From positions 19,179-83,178 of the forward strand of contig JACKCW010000003.1 in the NCBI GenBank assembly GCA_020633845.1: 64,000 nt of DNA, given 5' to 3'. A program made the position numbers and the translations under genes. This document shows positions 8,774 to 18,000 of this stretch, piece by piece. The notes beneath the pieces were generated by a model. That model saw only the letters and a program-made list of their open reading frames with translations. It made no database searches and was not told where the DNA came from. Position 1 is the first letter of the stretch; each line of letters begins with the position of its first letter. This stretch comes from Caryophanales bacterium (GTDB taxonomy: Bacteria > Bacillota_I > Bacilli_A > Izemoplasmatales > UBA1188).

Positions 8774-9721
8774 ATGGATAAAGACAGCGCTACCGAAAAG
8801 ATTTTAAATTTAATGAAAGACTTCACCGATCTTGCGGGGAGTCTTTTTAACGTAAGTAAAGATAAAGCTTTTATTGCCGCATCTTATCTTTTATCACAAA
8901 AGAAACTGCCTTATTTCTCTAGTTTAAAGGAAAATGAAAACCGCGAAATACAGGGATATTTTGATCGGTTTCATGAGATAGATTATAAGCCTTATGAAAT
9001 GAGAAGAGCGTTTAAAGAAGCTTATCTTTTTTCTTTAAGAGAAATGGAAAAGGTCAATGTCGATACGACGCTTGAACTGCCGCTTTTATATCTTAAAATG
9101 ATTACGGAAACGATTTTCTCGAAACTGAACTATGAACATACTATCGTTTTAAATCCCTCTTCCAACGACGGATCTTTAGCCCAGAGTTTAGCGGATTCTC
9201 AAATAATTAAAGAAGAGGATTTATACGTTATTGAAGAAAGAAATGATTTTTTACGGCTTTCGGAGAACTTAAGAGATTTATCCGCCTTTAACTATAAAAT
9301 ACAGGACTCGCTTCCGCGCTTATCCTTTAAAGCGGACATTATCGTTTCCGATCCGTTTCTTAGAAGCGTAGAAGATATTCTGATATTTTTTGAAGATTAC
9401 ATCGAGTATTTGAATAACGACGGGTTTATGGTTATCGTACTGATGAACGAATTTGTCCGTTCCCGCGTTTTTACCGATAATATCTTAAAATATAAACTGG
9501 TTTTAATCGGTATCATTGAATACCCGAAAGATCTCTTAGATGGTCTTATCGATTCTTCAATCGTCATTCTGGAAAAGAAAAATGAAATGAATAATGAATT
9601 TTTCACCGTAGAGATGCCAAGTATCAAAAAGATTGAAGACAATCTTAAAGTGATGAACAATATTAAAGAATATATTGATGAATACATAGGAGGATCAACC
9701 AATGAAAATAATGTCAATTAA
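8774..9721 (+). CDS. YtxK-like class I methyltransferase upstream of ackA
   Basis: This 315-residue protein has the arrangement of YtxK, an N6-adenine methylase-like protein that precedes ackA in Bacillus. A helical N-terminus is followed by a Rossmann region: VLNPSSNDGSLAQSL near residue 128 in the place of the SAM-binding motif, and IVSDPF near residue 192 in the place of the NPPY catalytic motif. Both motifs are altered: the usual DxGxG glycines are reduced, and the second proline is missing. It may bind SAM weakly or have lost catalysis. The end overlaps ackA by 20 bases, which ties their translation together. Confidence 0.7.
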   Translation: MDKDSATEKILNLMKDFTDLAGSLFNVSKDKAFIAASYLLSQKKLPYFSSLKENENREIQGYFDRFHEIDYKPYEMRRAFKEAYLFSLREMEKVNVDTTLELPLLYLKMITETIFSKLNYEHTIVLNPSSNDGSLAQSLADSQIIKEEDLYVIEERNDFLRLSENLRDLSAFNYKIQDSLPRLSFKADIIVSDPFLRSVEDILIFFEDYIEYLNNDGFMVIVLMNEFVRSRVFTDNILKYKLVLIGIIEYPKDLLDGLIDSSIVILEKKNEMNNEFFTVEMPSIKKIEDNLKVMNNIKEYIDEYIGGSTNENNVN

Positions 9722-10892
9722 TTCCGGCTCTTCGAGTCTCAAATTCAAACTCTTCGAAATGCCGGAAGAAAAAGTGATTACCGAAGGGGTCTTTGAGAGA
9801 ATCACTTTTAAGGAAGAAGGTATTTATACCATCAAAATCAACGGGGAAAAAATAAAAGAATTCCTGCCTCTTCCAAACCACGCCGTCGCGGTAGAACGTC
9901 TTTTAAAGGATTTAGTCGACCGGAAAATCATTTCGTCCTTATCGGAAATTAAGGGCGTTGGGCACCGGATAGTCCAGGGAGGAAAGTATTTTGATAAATC
10001 CGTCCTAGTCGATTCGTGGGCTAAAGACAGAATCAGAGAATTAATCGATCTTGCGCCTCTTCATAACGGACCGCACTTAATTGGAATCGAAGCTTTTGAG
10101 AAAGCTCTTCCTAATGTGAAACAAGTTGTAGTATTCGATACTGCCTTCCATCAGGGAATGGAACCGGAAGCTTTCATGTATGCCGTTCCTTATTATTGGT
10201 ATACCGATTACGGCATTAGAAAATACGGAGCCCACGGAACGAGCCATCAGTTTGTCGCAAACGAATACGCAAGACTGACTAATCAGGATATCAATAAACT
10301 GAAAATAGTTACTTGTCATCTCGGAAACGGCTGTTCACTCTGCGCGATTGAAAACGGAAGATGTAAAGATACATCCATGGGCCTCACTCCTCTTGAAGGG
10401 GTACCGATGGGCACAAGAACCGGCAACATTGATCCGACCGTTGTATCCTATATCGTCGAGAAAGAAGGCAAAACCGCTTGGGAAGTCGTTAATGAATTAA
10501 ATAAAAAGAGTGGTTACCTCGGAATTTCCGGTATCTCGAATGATGCGAGAGACTTAGAAGATGCGATGGCGGAAGGCAACGAAAGAGCGACCTTGGCTAT
10601 CAAAATTCAGGAAAAGAGAATTGCCGATTATATCGGGTCTTATTATCTCTACCTTGAAGGAATTGATGCGATAATCTTCACAGCCGGTATCGGCGAAAAC
10701 GCGAAAGAATATCGGGAAAGAATTTGTAAGAGACTGGAGATTTTAGGAGTGGTGATTGACGATGAGGCCAATTCACAAAGAGGATATCCGTTTAGAATAT
10801 CCGCGCCATCTTCTAAAATAGATGTTTGGGTAGTCCCGACCAACGAAGAATTAGTTATCGCCAGAGACACTATGCGACTGATAAATGAATAA
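9702..10892 (+). CDS. ackA: acetate kinase
   Basis: AckA makes ATP and acetate from acetyl phosphate and ADP, the last step of acetate fermentation. The 396-residue length is typical. Motifs include MSINSGSSSLKFKL at the N-terminus, VFDTAFHQGM near residue 145, HLGNGCSLCAIENG near residue 206 and GIGENAKEYRERI near residue 328. AGGAGG lies upstream of the ATG inside the end of the preceding methyltransferase gene. It ends at a strong hairpin terminator. No pta gene is in view. Confidence 0.97.
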   Translation: MKIMSINSGSSSLKFKLFEMPEEKVITEGVFERITFKEEGIYTIKINGEKIKEFLPLPNHAVAVERLLKDLVDRKIISSLSEIKGVGHRIVQGGKYFDKSVLVDSWAKDRIRELIDLAPLHNGPHLIGIEAFEKALPNVKQVVVFDTAFHQGMEPEAFMYAVPYYWYTDYGIRKYGAHGTSHQFVANEYARLTNQDINKLKIVTCHLGNGCSLCAIENGRCKDTSMGLTPLEGVPMGTRTGNIDPTVVSYIVEKEGKTAWEVVNELNKKSGYLGISGISNDARDLEDAMAEGNERATLAIKIQEKRIADYIGSYYLYLEGIDAIIFTAGIGENAKEYRERICKRLEILGVVIDDEANSQRGYPFRISAPSSKIDVWVVPTNEELVIARDTMRLINE

Positions 10893-10916
10893 AAAATCCC
10901 TTTTCGGGGATTTTTT
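10891..10916. terminator. bidirectional terminator after ackA
   Basis: AAAAAATCCC (10891-10900) pairs with GGGATTTTTT (10907-10916), giving a T-run on both strands. It lies between ackA and the convergent metallo-beta-lactamase-fold gene, whose stop codon overlaps the right arm. Confidence 0.85.
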
Positions 10917-11615
10917 ATTTTAAAGATATTTTAGATAGATAAATAATATTATCGGTTAAATCACTAATTTTCATTGTCTTTCCGTGACCGGGATATATAA
11001 CAAGCGGTTTAAGTTCAATGATTTTTTGCCAAGATCTGATGTATGAAGAAAGATTTTCAATGACGAAAGATACCTTATGGAATGATAAAGGAATGTTCAT
11101 CGCCGCATCGCCTACAAACATTTTTTATCTGTAAGAAGAAGAGAAAGAGAGTCTTTTGTATGTCCGGTAGTTTCAATTATGTCTCCGCCAAGCATATCTT
11201 TTAATAATTCTTTATTTTGTTCAGTATAAGGGATAAACCGTTTATCATCGTCAATAGAAGGATATGATATTCTGGATTTATTCAGTTTTCCTAAGAAAGA
11301 GGATAAAAATCCTACATAAAAAGCTTTTTGATTTTGGCCGGTTTTCATTCTTTCTTTAGCTTCTAAAGATGATATAATTAAAGCTTTTTTATTTACTTCT
11401 AATAGTCTTTTTAAAAAACCGACATGATCGCTATGGGAATGGGTAATAAAAACATAATCTATCATTAATAAAGTAAAACCCGCTTTCTCCATCATCTTTT
11501 TAAAATGATCATAATCATTTTCATAGCCTGTATCAATCAGAATCATTTTATCATTGTGAAAGTAAACGTAATTATTAACGAAAGAAGTCCCAAAATTATA
11601 AATTATCTTTTCCAT
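10915..11615 (-). pseudogene. metallo-beta-lactamase-fold hydrolase, split by a frameshift in an A run
   Basis: Two reading frames on this strand together make one MBL-fold hydrolase of about 233 residues. The first (11615 down to 11112) has the metal site THSHSDH (His59, His61, Asp63, His64) and TTGHTKDS near residue 153. The second (11121 down to 10915) continues with MFVGDAAMN and YPGHGKT, the expected last metal ligands. The frames join at a run of six A (11116-11121). A seventh A would give a continuous DKKMFVGDAA. AAGGGTGAA precedes the ATG at 11615. It could be a true pseudogene, a slippage-dependent gene or a sequencing error. Confidence 0.75.
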
Positions 11616-11915
11616 TATTTCACCCTTATAAAAATATCATATCTTAGGAAAAGAAAAAAGCCAATAAAAAAGACCATTTTTAAGCGAACCCCTTCGGTTT
11701 GTTGTTCAACTTTTGGGTTTGCTTCACGATTAGAGTCTTTTTATTATTTCCATTTTTGACTATTATTTGAATGTTTTTAAAAAACACGTCTTAGTTGAAG
11801 CGTTTTTTCCACCTAATTATTTTATATTTGACAGATAAGTAGTACAATTCAAAATAGTTTTATTATTTTTTAAGAATATTTTTAGTTTCCACTTATTATT
11901 AAGTAAACTAGACAA
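11616..11915. other. AT-rich intergenic region with a nested hairpin (11663-11745)
   Basis: This 300-base gap holds no convincing gene. An outer pairing of AAAAAGAC (near 11667-11674) with GTCTTTTT (11735-11742) encloses an inner stem, AAGCGAACCC (11682-11691) with GGGTTTGCTT (11715-11724), ten pairs with one G-U. The inner loop contains a further small GTTGTTCAAC fold. T runs follow on both strands. It could be a bidirectional terminator, a small structured RNA or a mobile-element scar at the edge of the accessory island. The remainder (11760-11915) is plain AT-rich sequence. Confidence 0.45.
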
Positions 11916-12293
11916 TTAGTTCTTAAGCGTATTAATAATTGATTCTATTTCGGTCGTGAGCCAAGTGTTTAGGTCTCCATAGGTGTCGCTTATATAAGTT
12001 TTAACATCCTCACTCATTTGTGTTAGAGCCGATTCTTTGGCTTTAGAAAGCGCCGTTTTCTGCGCTTCTTCATTAAACGTACCGCTTGTCTTAAGACTCT
12101 CGACATAGGTTTGAAAAACCGACTTTACTGCGGCAGTAACTATCTCGGTTGCTGTAGACAAAAGTTTCGCCTCTTCACTGTCTTTTATTTTAGAATTAAT
12201 AAGTTTAACCAGTTTGGTTCCCGCGATAGATATTAGCGGTAAAACCACCGCCGTCACAACTACGCTGATTATATTAAGTAGAATCTCGTTCAT
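11916..12293 (-). CDS. phage-type holin, LL-H holin superfamily (Holin_LLH-like)
   Basis: The 125-residue protein has one N-terminal membrane helix (about residues 4-28, LLNIISVVVTAVVLPLISI) and a long helical, charged and alanine-rich tail ending LTTEIESIINTLKN. This pattern matches LL-H-type phage holins, which permeabilise the membrane to release endolysins or, in some bacteria, large toxins. Its start overlaps the end of the upstream membrane protein gene by 20 bases, the usual arrangement for a holin pair. No endolysin or other phage gene is nearby. The context is a toxin island instead. The family call is by architecture and composition. Confidence 0.65.
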   Translation of the reverse strand: MNEILLNIISVVVTAVVLPLISIAGTKLVKLINSKIKDSEEAKLLSTATEIVTAAVKSVFQTYVESLKTSGTFNEEAQKTALSKAKESALTQMSEDVKTYISDTYGDLNTWLTTEIESIINTLKN

Positions 12294-12597
12294 TTACACT
12301 TCCTCCTAAATTTAAATGAATATTTTGATTTTTTATATGATCATCGATTTTCTGTTCGGCTTTTATCAGTCTTGTCAGAAGATCGTCATATTTCTCTTCA
12401 AGCTTTTCAAGCGTTTTTTCTATCCTTTCAATGCTGGATTTGATATATCCGATATCGCTTATCAGCACTCCTTCATTTTTTCCTTCCTGTTTATGGTCCT
12501 CTTTCTTAGTTCTTTTAAAAGCCAGAAAGGCAAAAAGAATGCTGGACGCGGTTCCAAAAATGCTGATGATTGAAAGAATGATTGTTATATAGTCCAT
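12274..12597 (-). CDS. small holin-like membrane protein with coiled coil (XhlA/BhlA-like)
   Basis: The start is taken at ATG 12597 (107 residues), because AGAGGAGA lies 7 bases upstream of it; an extension to 12648 has no ribosome site. One N-terminal transmembrane helix (about residues 2-25) is followed by a strongly charged coiled coil (about residues 45-95, SSIERIEKTLEKLEEKYDDL). This matches small hemolysin/holin partner proteins such as XhlA and BhlA/UviB. It is the first gene of a two-gene unit with the LL-H-type holin, transcribed away from the sigma factor. A TTGTTT/TCTCTT promoter-like motif shared with two other island units lies just upstream. Confidence 0.6.
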   Translation of the reverse strand: MDYITIILSIISIFGTASSILFAFLAFKRTKKEDHKQEGKNEGVLISDIGYIKSSIERIEKTLEKLEEKYDDLLTRLIKAEQKIDDHIKNQNIHLNLGGSVNERDST

Positions 12598-12616
12598 AGA
12601 TTTCTCCTCTCTCAGA

Positions 12617-12648
12617 ATATAAAGAGAGGCAAACATGAAGAAAAACAA
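12617..12648 (-). promoter_or_regulatory. island promoter motif upstream of the holin pair
   Basis: On the minus strand TTGTTT (12648-12643), 15 bases, TCTCTT (12627-12622), ending in TTTATAT. The same arrangement lies before the sigma gene and before the Fic-NTase/Rhs operon. It ends 19 bases before the ATG. Confidence 0.55.
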
Positions 12649-12721
12649 CCAGAAAGCTTTTAATTTGTTTTCCTATTTGCCCCAAGACAGTGATAAAGAA
12701 AGAATAATTGCCCCTAAAAAA

Positions 12722-12753
12722 TTGTTTTTCCACGCCAAGGCTTCTCCTTATAT
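12722..12753 (+). promoter_or_regulatory. island promoter motif upstream of the sigma factor
   Basis: TTGTTT (12722-12727), 15 bases, TCTCCT (12743-12748), ending TTATAT at 12753, 15 bases before the ATG. The spacing is identical to the divergent holin motif, which suggests the sigma factor reads its own promoter. Confidence 0.55.
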
Positions 12754-12768
12754 GAGAGGAGAACATTT

Positions 12769-13311
12769 ATGGATAATAATTATAAAAGGTATTATTCTAT
12801 CTTAAAAAACATTGCGAGGGGGTACGGAAAAGAATACGAAGACGATTTGAGACAAGACCTCTATCTTTATCTTGAAAAACTTCTGCAAGACAAAAACACC
12901 AAGAAAGCAGATAAACCGTATGCTTATATCAAAACCGCTCTTATAAATAAGGCCAAGCACCTTTTTGCGTGCGAAAAACATATTAGAGACAAAACCATTT
13001 CTCTTGATTCAAAAAACGTGATCGATGTTCCTATTCTAGATCTTATAGCCGACATGAAGGGCTATGAAGAAGATTTAATACTCGAGGAAGTTAAAATATA
13101 TTTTTATAACAACATAAAAGAAATAATGAACGAATCTTTAACCAAAAAAGAAGAAGATGTCTTTATGCTGGTTTTCTTTGAAGAAAAACCGCAAAAAGAA
13201 ATTAAAGATAAACAAAACGTTTCACAACAAACTATCTCAGAAACATACAGAAGAGCCTGTCGAAAACTGAAAGATGTATTTCAGAAAATGTATGACGATT
13301 GGCCCGATTAA
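12769..13311 (+). CDS. small sigma-70-like factor, possibly UviA/TcdR-like in role
   Basis: The 180-residue protein looks like a two-domain sigma factor. Residues about 20-75 (DDLRQDLYLYLEKLL, then KPYAYIKTALINKAKHLF) resemble region 2. Residues about 118-175 (LTKKEEDVFMLVFFEEKPQK, then VSQQTISETYRRACRKLK) form a region 4 helix-turn-helix. Such factors direct RNA polymerase to a small set of promoters. GAGGAGA lies upstream of the ATG. It is divergent from the holin pair and 67 bases upstream of the Fic-NTase/Rhs operon, and all three carry the same promoter motif. This parallels the clostridial TcdR/TcdE and UviA/UviB layout; true membership in that sigma group is inferred. Confidence 0.7.
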   Translation: MDNNYKRYYSILKNIARGYGKEYEDDLRQDLYLYLEKLLQDKNTKKADKPYAYIKTALINKAKHLFACEKHIRDKTISLDSKNVIDVPILDLIADMKGYEEDLILEEVKIYFYNNIKEIMNESLTKKEEDVFMLVFFEEKPQKEIKDKQNVSQQTISETYRRACRKLKDVFQKMYDDWPD

Positions 13312-13334
13312 TGTATGTTTCTTTTTTGTTTAGG

Positions 13335-13364
13335 TTGTTTTTTCTTGATTTCCATCTCTTATAT
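13335..13364 (+). promoter_or_regulatory. island promoter motif upstream of the Fic-NTase/Rhs operon
   Basis: TTGTTT (13335-13340), 14 bases, TCTCTT (13355-13360), ending TTATAT at 13364, 14 bases before the ATG. Two G bases precede the -35 part, as in the holin copy (GGTTGTTTTT). Confidence 0.55.
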
Positions 13365-13378
13365 AACGGAGGGTGAAA

Positions 13379-14239
13379 ATGTTAGACAATCTTAAAGCCA
13401 CCGATTTTAATCCGAAAATTGAATTCAAAATGCTTAGTTTTTTAGATCTGAGTTCGGCTACAAAGTTAACGTATAAAGTAAATAGAAAAATATTTGAAGG
13501 CAAAAAAACACCAAAGGCAATTGGAGAATTTATTTTTTATTGTTCATTTACTGTTTACCAAAAACTGAAAAACGAAAAACTTTCTTTAGATTTATTTAAA
13601 GAGTGCGCCTATGTTTATGGAGCGGTCTTTAATGAGAATAAAATAAATAATTTCTTGTTATGGTATGAAAGCATATCAGCCTTGCACCTATATTTAAGAA
13701 TAGCCAAAACTCTTAAATATATAGTGAAGGAAAGGACCTTTTCAGATAAATCAACAGAAATGGCAATTCTTATTACGAATTCTTTTTTGTACAAAGCACA
13801 CCACTTAGTCATTATTTATAAATGCCCTAACATCATCTATTTAGTCGGGGCAATCAAAAATGGTATAAGCGATGAATCACTCTTGAAATGCCTTGATATA
13901 TTTAGCGAACTTCCGCCTCAACTAAATAATAAATACGAATTAGTTGATAAAAATACTATCATTTTGCTTCTTAAAGCCAATAAAGAAAAAATATATTCTC
14001 TAGGAATAAAAAAGCTATGGCTTTTCGGTTCTTTTGTTAACGAAGAACAGAACGAATATAGTGATGTTGATTTATATGCTTTAACCACCGAAGACGCCAT
14101 CGACTCAAAAGAAGAGATATTAGTTGAACTTAAAAAAATTGTTAAAAGGCCAGTCGATTTTCATATGAATGATGATAAAACACACTTTAACGAAAATATT
14201 TTAAAAGAAATGGAGTTGATCTTAGATGCAGATAAATAA
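13379..14239 (+). CDS. Fic-like (decayed) plus nucleotidyltransferase fusion protein, copy 1
   Basis: ATG 13379 is chosen because GGAGGG ends 5 bases upstream; the GTG at 13373 overlaps that site. The protein has 286 residues. The C-terminal part (about 200-286) is a polymerase-beta-type nucleotidyltransferase: LWLFGSF followed by EYSDVDLY gives the GS...SDxD catalytic pattern. The N-terminal 190 residues are helical. Residues about 100-185 can be aligned by eye with a Fic/Fido core, but the HxFxDGNGR catalytic loop is not kept. It overlaps the next, similar gene by 14 bases. A role in modifying or neutralising the Rhs toxin, or as a separate toxin-antitoxin piece, is speculative. Confidence 0.55.
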   Translation: MLDNLKATDFNPKIEFKMLSFLDLSSATKLTYKVNRKIFEGKKTPKAIGEFIFYCSFTVYQKLKNEKLSLDLFKECAYVYGAVFNENKINNFLLWYESISALHLYLRIAKTLKYIVKERTFSDKSTEMAILITNSFLYKAHHLVIIYKCPNIIYLVGAIKNGISDESLLKCLDIFSELPPQLNNKYELVDKNTIILLLKANKEKIYSLGIKKLWLFGSFVNEEQNEYSDVDLYALTTEDAIDSKEEILVELKKIVKRPVDFHMNDDKTHFNENILKEMELILDADK

Positions 14240-15086
14240 CAGAATCAATATAAAACTTTTTTATCGTTTTATCGAATTTACTTCAAAGCTTTTAGGCACG
14301 GGGTTAACCCACGAAAAGATAAAACTCCTAGCGCTTGACATAGATAAAGCGGAATCGCTTGAAGAGATAAACCTCAAGCGATTCTCAAGCGCCCATCTTT
14401 ATCTTTTAAACAGCGTTTCCCAGAGCTTTACCAAAGATATACTAGATACATCTTATTTTATTCTTTCGGGAGAAAAACTTGATGATGAAGTATCCGAAGG
14501 AATTTTAAATAAATATTATATGAACCTGGATGATGCAGCACACTATTTATCGAGCCTAATCCATTTCGCAGTTTTGGATAGTGTGAGCTTCAGAAAGGTT
14601 GAATTCGCTTTTTTGCTTTCAAACTATGTAATGCTTAAAAAAGAAACAAATCCGATTATCATCTATGACTGTACGAAAGACAAGTACAACAAAGCAATTG
14701 AAGATAATGACATAGACGAACTCGGACTCGTATTCTTTGAAGCCGAACAAGTGGAAAAGCCCAAAGAAAGCGACGTTTTCATATCTAAAGAACAAATATT
14801 CTCTTTAATTAAAGAAAACAGACCAAAAATCAAAGATTACTATAACGTTAAGAAATTATATTTATACGGTTCTTACGCCAAAGAAAAAACAACGGGATAC
14901 AGTGATCTCGATTTTTTGGTTGTTTATAAAGATAAAATTCTAAACACAGAAAAAACCATGGCAACCATGCTCCTCAGAGAATATCTTGATTCTTTATTTC
15001 ATGTTAAGACAGATATAATCGATTTTACACACGCCTTAGAAAAGCTTGATATCGGCGAAATGGAAAACACAATAACACTAATATAA
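14226..15086 (+). CDS. Fic-like (decayed) plus nucleotidyltransferase fusion protein, copy 2
   Basis: The 286-residue protein repeats the architecture of the gene before it. Residues about 60-175 resemble a Fic fold more clearly: HYLSSLIHFAVLDSVSFRKV sits where the Fic HPFxDGNGRxxR loop should be, followed by LLSNYVMLKKETNPIIIY, which fits the Fic helix after the loop. The catalytic residues are lost. Residues about 205-245 hold an intact nucleotidyltransferase motif, YLYGSYAKEKTTGYSDLDFL. It overlaps copy 1 by 14 bases and ends 13 bases before the Rhs gene, so all three are probably one operon. Confidence 0.6.
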   Translation: MQINNRINIKLFYRFIEFTSKLLGTGLTHEKIKLLALDIDKAESLEEINLKRFSSAHLYLLNSVSQSFTKDILDTSYFILSGEKLDDEVSEGILNKYYMNLDDAAHYLSSLIHFAVLDSVSFRKVEFAFLLSNYVMLKKETNPIIIYDCTKDKYNKAIEDNDIDELGLVFFEAEQVEKPKESDVFISKEQIFSLIKENRPKIKDYYNVKKLYLYGSYAKEKTTGYSDLDFLVVYKDKILNTEKTMATMLLREYLDSLFHVKTDIIDFTHALEKLDIGEMENTITLI

Positions 15087-15099
15087 AAGGAGATTTAAA

Positions 15100-18000
15100 A
15101 TGATTCAAAAAATTACAAACAACACAATAAACCCGGGAATCACGATAGTTGATTCCAAAATTTATGGCACAAACGGAACTCTATATTCTTATTCTTCTAG
15201 CGGCCACTATTATTCTGGTTTTAACAGCACAAAATTAATGTTTATAAAATTAACTTTCAACATTTTGTCGTCATCAGATATTCAGAGATCATACTTAAAT
15301 TTAAAATATTCTGGAGTACACAATTCTACAATGCTTAGAATCTATGACACCAACCAAACTGCCACGACTTCGGCGGCGCTGTTATCTGTTATTTCCAATT
15401 ACTCAAACACAGCTTATTTTGATGATGCGGTCATTATTGATGAGAGTACTATGACTGATGGATACGGACGTGCATCTTTTGATATAACAAACATTATCAG
15501 AAGCAAAGCGACAAGCACCACTTTCAGCGTTGTGCTCATGATAGCCTCAGACTATTCAAGTGCAACTGAATTAAAATTATATGATCCAGTTTATGATACT
15601 GATGATGTTTGTGTTACAACTTTGTCCGCGATTGACGGATTATCATCAAATTATCAATACCAGGAATCCGATGCCGGATTTGCCGGAAAAACATACGTAA
15701 ATCTTGCAACGGGAAAAATGCTTTTAAATTTTGCCGGGCCATCTAGCAAAGATACAAAAATGCCTTTAGCATTTGGTTTTACCTATAATTCAAATAGATA
15801 CCAACTATCATATGATTTGGGCAACGGGGCCAAGTCCTTTTTCAATTATAAAATATATCAAAGCGGATCGTCTTTAATCGTTCAAGATCCATCTGGTTAT
15901 GACAATGTTTTTACACCTATTGATGATGAAGAGGCCGAAAATCTTGATATTGATACCTCAAATCAATCTTGTGACTACTATTATTCATACGAGACGGGAT
16001 CGCACATTGCGTATAATTCATCTACTTCTTTGTTGAGGTTATACGATAAAAACGAAAACTTGATGAGTTTTTATTATAATACGATCGTTACAAGACTTAT
16101 GAGCATTTCAAATAAGCTTGGCAAAACCACAGATTATAATTGGGACATACTAAACGGCAATCCACCAGAATCAATTGAAAACTCTGTTGGAGAGATAATG
16201 TCTTTGGTTTATGACTCTTCAGACAGAGTTGTTACAGCAACATGTAACTCTATTATTTTAACTTTCGCTTATGACGCGTCTGGTCGCTTATCAAGTGTGA
16301 TAGAAAACAACGGGTCCACTAATTTGTATACTGCAACTTACGGATATGATACAAACGGATATATGAACGACATTCACGACTCTTATTCAGATACCGGAAT
16401 CAGTTTTACATATACCGGAGGAAAAGTGACCAGAATAGACTATTATAAAAACTCAACAACTGAATCTGCCGGATATAAAGTAATTGCTTACAACGATAAT
16501 TTTACTAGTGTAGCCAATGAAAAAGGAGAGATTAATTATTACTACTTCAATGAAAACGGCAAATGTATTATGGTTATGGATGACAAGGGAAAAACTATTT
16601 CATTTAACTATGATGAAATAAAAAATGGTTTATCTAGTAATCTTTCCGGTCAGTCTCACGTTCAACATAATTCTAGAAATTTGATTGAAAATAATAGTTT
16701 TGAAAGCAATGATGATTTATTTGGAGATGACTCTTGTTGGACTATTTCAGGAGCGTCTTCTACAACTGCGGAAACAGTTGATGATGGAGTATATGGGCAA
16801 AAATCTTTAAAAGTATCTCACGCTGCCGGAGAAACGATAACAATTTCTCAAAATTTGCATAATGTCTATGAGGGAACATACATTTTAAAAGGATTTTTAA
16901 AACGTTATACACAAGCAAGTGCGATTACTTCAAGCAATATAAAAATCAAATTAATCGGAAGCTACGACATAACTGAAAGCGTTCCTGTGACCACAACGCA
17001 AAGCGATGGCACAACAGTCACAACATATGTTAATCAAACAAATCATTGTGACAATTTATCAGTAGAAAATGCATCTTTTTCCGGAGATTCTAATTGGGTT
17101 GCTTTTAGTCTTCCTGCTTTAAGTTTTCCTACAGCATCATTTAATAATACCTTAAATATTACAATCCAATTAATCGGAAACACATATGATGTTTATTTTG
17201 ACGAACTACAACTTAACAGCAAAGATATGAGCGCTAGATATAATTATGTTGAAAATGGATATATGGAATATGGAAGCGTGCTGCCTACTGGATTCGCAAT
17301 GAATAGCGTTGGCCTTTTGGATTCTATTTATACTCTTACTTCATCAGATGAACATGCATCTATTCTGGGCAAAAAAGTAATGCGGCTTTATGAAACATGT
17401 GCCTATACTCAAACATCTGGAACTATCAATTCAAAAAAATTCTATCGAGAGATTCCGATAAAAGGAATTGAAGGAGAAGAACTAGTATTTAGCATCTTTG
17501 CCAAGGCTTTAGCTACAGAAAATAATATTTTCAGAGCCTATATAATTTTTAATTATGTTGGCCAAAGTGCCGTATCAACCTATAGGTTCGATTTTATCAA
17601 AGACTTTTCTAACTGGCAAATGCTTACAAAAAGCATAACAGCCGAGCACTCATACGATGGAATTATTCTAGGAGTGGAGTATGCCGGAAAGTCAAACGCA
17701 TATATTGATGCCTTCCAGCTTTATAAAGATAACTATGGAAAGTACTATTCATATGATAAAAAAGGCAACCTTATTAACACAGTGGATGGCGCATCTTCCT
17801 CGAGCTTTTCTTACAACGATCTAAATGAAATTGAAAGCGCCTCTTTGAGCGACGGCAGTTACTATAGATATGAATATGATGACGATAGACAAATTACCGG
17901 CGTATATGATTCAAACGGCAATCATCTAGTGATGGAGTACGACGATAATGGAAATAGAACCAGCGTTCAATTATTTGATGTCAATGGCAAAGCACTAAAT

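Noticed and set aside
11916..12597. The holin pair as part of a prophage
   Set aside because: No capsid, tail, lysin, integrase or other phage gene lies within the window, and the neighbours are a sigma factor and a toxin operon.
12515..12766. An 83-codon minus-strand frame overlapping the holin-sigma intergenic region
   Set aside because: It overlaps the better supported holin-like gene, covers the shared promoter motifs, has no ribosome site and has no recognisable sequence.
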